Assembly: GCA_937894185.1 (NCBI GenBank)
Contig: CALCSA010000425.1
Span: 1 to 8,635 of the forward strand
Source of the DNA: an uncultured Clostridia bacterium
GTDB lineage: Bacteria; Bacillota; Clostridia; Oscillospirales; Ruminococcaceae
Length of the DNA: 8,635 nt
Direction of reading: 5' to 3'
This document shows positions 6,967-8,635 of this stretch, piece after piece. The position numbers and the translations under genes were made by a program. Below the pieces are notes generated by a model. The model saw nothing but the letters and a program-made list of their open reading frames with translations, did not search any database and was not told where the DNA came from. Position 1 is the first letter of the stretch, and every line of letters starts with the position of its first letter.

Positions 6967-6974
6967 CGGTATGG

Positions 6975-7748
6975 ATGAAAAGCTTTGCCATTGAACATAT
7001 TTTTTTTGATGTAGGGGATACCCTGCGCATCACCACCGATATTCCCGAGCATCGGCGCAGAGCCAAAGAGCAGACGGTGGAGCTTTTGGGGCTGACGGAG
7101 GACCCGGAAATTTTTGCAAAAAAGATCAATAGCCGTTATGAAGAATACCGCAATCACGCCACCAAAGATTGGGTGGAGCTGCCCGAGGCGGAGCTGTGGA
7201 CCCGGTGGCTTGTTCCCGAACTGGACCCTGAGGCGGTGGTCCCCCATGCGGTGGAGCTCACCTTTTTGTTTCGGCAGTTTAAAGGGTATCGGGTGACGGT
7301 GGACGGTGCTATGGAGGTGGTGCAGGAGCTGACTCGCAGGGGCTACAAGCTGGGGATTATCTCCAACGTCATCACATCCCGGGAACTGCCCGACTGGTTG
7401 GAGGAAGATGGCTTCACCCCTTATTTTCATCCGGTAGTGCTCTCCTCCCACACCGGAATCCGCAAGCCTGACCCTAAAATTTTTCAAATCGCGCTGGATC
7501 AAATCCCTGTGCCTGCCCGGCAATGCGCCTACATAGGGGACAACGCCGAACGGGATATGGGAGGCGCTTATCATTCGGGATTTGGAATGCGGATTCTGGT
7601 GGATCACAAGGGGACTTTACCCCGGAAGTTTACCGAAGAAACCCAGCCTCACGCCATCATCGGCGGTTGCCGGGATTTGCTGGAGCTGTTTCCCGCCGCA
7701 CCGCAGGCGCAGGTTCCGCCGGTGTATTCGGCAGAAATCCACGCCTAG
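6975..7748 (+). CDS. HAD-superfamily hydrolase, subfamily I, copy 1
   Basis: Soluble cytoplasmic protein of 257 residues with the HAD motifs in order: motif I FFDVGDTL (nucleophile Asp12), motif II IISN (Ser130), motif III RKPDP (Lys164), motif IV GDNAERD (Asp189, Asp194). The stretch between motifs I and II, about residues 20-110, is mostly helical in character and fits a C1-type cap, which selects the substrate. Position +2 after the nucleophile is Gly14, not the usual acid/base Asp of phosphatases; Asp15 follows. Some real phosphatases, such as E. coli YihX (motif DLGN), share this Gly. The likely role is phosphate removal from a small metabolite, unproven. It is first in the rightward operon and 22 nt before a paralogue, with which it shares a C-terminal LLELFPxAP. 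The start is fixed by its ribosome binding site. Confidence 0.9.
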   Translation: MKSFAIEHIFFDVGDTLRITTDIPEHRRRAKEQTVELLGLTEDPEIFAKKINSRYEEYRNHATKDWVELPEAELWTRWLVPELDPEAVVPHAVELTFLFRQFKGYRVTVDGAMEVVQELTRRGYKLGIISNVITSRELPDWLEEDGFTPYFHPVVLSSHTGIRKPDPKIFQIALDQIPVPARQCAYIGDNAERDMGGAYHSGFGMRILVDHKGTLPRKFTEETQPHAIIGGCRDLLELFPAAPQAQVPPVYSAEIHA

Positions 7749-7770
7749 TATATACTTGGGAGGAAAGAAT

Positions 7771-8538
7771 ATGAACACGGTGATCAAAGCCATCTTTTTT
7801 GACTTAGGAAATACCCTGCGAATTCTACATAAGAATCCCGAGCATCAAGAGGCGGGGAAAAGGGAGTTTGCCCGGCTGGCAGGCACCGATCTTTCCCCCG
7901 ATGAGTTTCTGGAAATGATCGACGACCGCTACGAAGGCTACCGCAAATGGTGTTTTCGCACCCAGCGGGAGGCAACGGAAGCCGAGCTGTTTACCAAGTG
8001 GCTTCTTCCGGAATATGATCGGGACAATGTGATAAAACATGCGGCGGACATGGCCTTTCAGTACCGGCAGTGCACAGGCAAGCGGCTGGTGGTTCCCAAC
8101 GGCCGGCAGGTGATCGACACCCTCCACAAACGGGGGTATCGTCTGGGCATCATCTCCAACCTCATCACCTCCGGGGAGGTTCCGAACTGGCTGGAAGAGT
8201 CGGGGTTGGGCCGGTATTTTGACCCGGTGATTCTTTCCTGCGTCTGTGGCCTGCGCAAGCCGGGGGTAGAAATTTTCCGTCTGGCGGCGCAGCAGGCAGA
8301 CCTTCCCGAGGAGCAAATCGCCTTTGTGGGGGACAACATCAACCGGGATATTCTCGGTTCCAAGGCGGCGGGATACGGAGTCAACGTGCTGTTCACCAAC
8401 CCCGAAACGCTTTCCCACAAACCCATCACCGACGCCAATCGCCCCGATGCCGTCATCTTCCGGTTCATCCAGCTACTGGAGCTTTTTCCGGGAGCACCCC
8501 ATGTCAACGCAGAGTTCGCGGCTTACGAAAATAAATAG
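7771..8538 (+). CDS. HAD-superfamily hydrolase, subfamily I, copy 2 (tandem paralogue)
   Basis: Soluble protein of 255 residues, collinear over its whole length with the gene before it. Motifs: FFDLGNTLRI (nucleophile Asp11, Gly13 at +2, Asn14), IISN (Ser129), LRKPG (Lys163), GDNINRD (Asp188, Asp193). A cap of similar size carries the shared features PEH, RYEGYR, ELFTKWLLPE and PNWLEE. Compared with copy 1, motif I changes GDT to GNT and motif III RKPDP to RKPGV, so substrate or rate may differ. The ATG at 7771 follows GGGAGGAAAG; the longer open frame from 7582 overlaps copy 1 in another frame and is rejected. The aminotransferase-like gene follows after 15 nt. Redundant phosphatases, two different substrates, or a heteromeric pair are all possible. 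Confidence 0.9.
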   Translation: MNTVIKAIFFDLGNTLRILHKNPEHQEAGKREFARLAGTDLSPDEFLEMIDDRYEGYRKWCFRTQREATEAELFTKWLLPEYDRDNVIKHAADMAFQYRQCTGKRLVVPNGRQVIDTLHKRGYRLGIISNLITSGEVPNWLEESGLGRYFDPVILSCVCGLRKPGVEIFRLAAQQADLPEEQIAFVGDNINRDILGSKAAGYGVNVLFTNPETLSHKPITDANRPDAVIFRFIQLLELFPGAPHVNAEFAAYENK

Positions 8539-8553
8539 GAGAGGAGAATCCTG

Positions 8554-8635
8554 ATGGCTGTTTTGGGGCATGGAGGAAACAATCTGGCCGAAGCGGTCCG
8601 GGCATCCTATCACACGGGGCAGGTGGATTACTCCA
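8554..8635 (+). CDS. Class-I aminotransferase-like enzyme, CobD/HisC-related (N-terminus only)
   Basis: Only 27 codons are in the window. The ATG follows AGGAGAGGAG at good spacing and lies 15 nt after the second HAD gene, so it is co-transcribed. The reading MAVLGHGGNNLAEA... ending QVDYS resembles the start of PLP-dependent threonine-phosphate decarboxylase (CobD) and related HisC-like enzymes, which typically read HGGxxxxAA then DFSxNxNP. In CobD relatives the substrate is a phosphorylated amino acid; L-serine-phosphate decarboxylases and plain aminotransferases belong to the same fold. The PLP lysine and the specificity residues lie outside the window, so the exact function cannot be given. 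A gene is very likely; the family call is moderate. Confidence 0.6.
   Translation, partial: MAVLGHGGNNLAEAVRASYHTGQVDYS

Noticed and set aside
6858..6974. N-terminal extension of the first HAD protein
   Set aside because: It would start upstream of the perfect -35 box and be coded through the promoter and operator. AGGAGG before 6975 and the HAD motif near the N-terminus fix the shorter form.

Overview
The window looks like chromosomal DNA from a Gram-positive anaerobe of the Firmicutes, probably class Clostridia. The reasons are strong Shine-Dalgarno sequences of the AGGAGG/GAGGTGAT type, AT-rich intergenic regions carrying near-perfect sigma-A promoters between GC-richer genes, a GTG start in a 4-base overlap, and operators of the LacI-family type. 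The assignment below class level is a guess. No RNA gene, insertion sequence, CRISPR array or phage gene is visible.

Left part (1-3234, leftward). An ABC importer core is encoded by a permease with two fused MetI-type domains (1109-2932, FbpB-like) and an ATPase with a C-terminal TOBE-type region (1-1068, cut by the window edge). They are transcribed from a perfect TTGACA-17-TATAAT promoter (3203-3231) with an operator just after the inferred start. A leader of about 264 nt separates that promoter from the permease. No solute-binding protein gene is in the window. The middle (3235-6710, leftward) holds two overlapping half-transporter genes that together form a heterodimeric ABC exporter with one canonical and one degenerate ATP site.

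Right part (6711-8635). A 264-nt divergent control region drives the exporter genes leftward and, from a second perfect TTGACA-17-TATAAT promoter, a rightward operon. This operon holds two tandem paralogous HAD-superfamily proteins (6975-7748, 7771-8538) and the first 27 codons of a class-I aminotransferase-like enzyme whose start resembles CobD (threonine-phosphate decarboxylase).

Four copies of one LacI-type operator (pattern CGCAAACGTTTACG) occur. One lies just downstream of each of the three promoters and one lies inside the importer leader. They suggest one regulator controlling uptake, export and a small cytoplasmic pathway as a unit. The substrate cannot be read from the sequence. A phosphorylated or amino compound is a hypothesis based on the HAD and aminotransferase neighbours. 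The regulator gene and the binding protein are outside the window or elsewhere in the genome.
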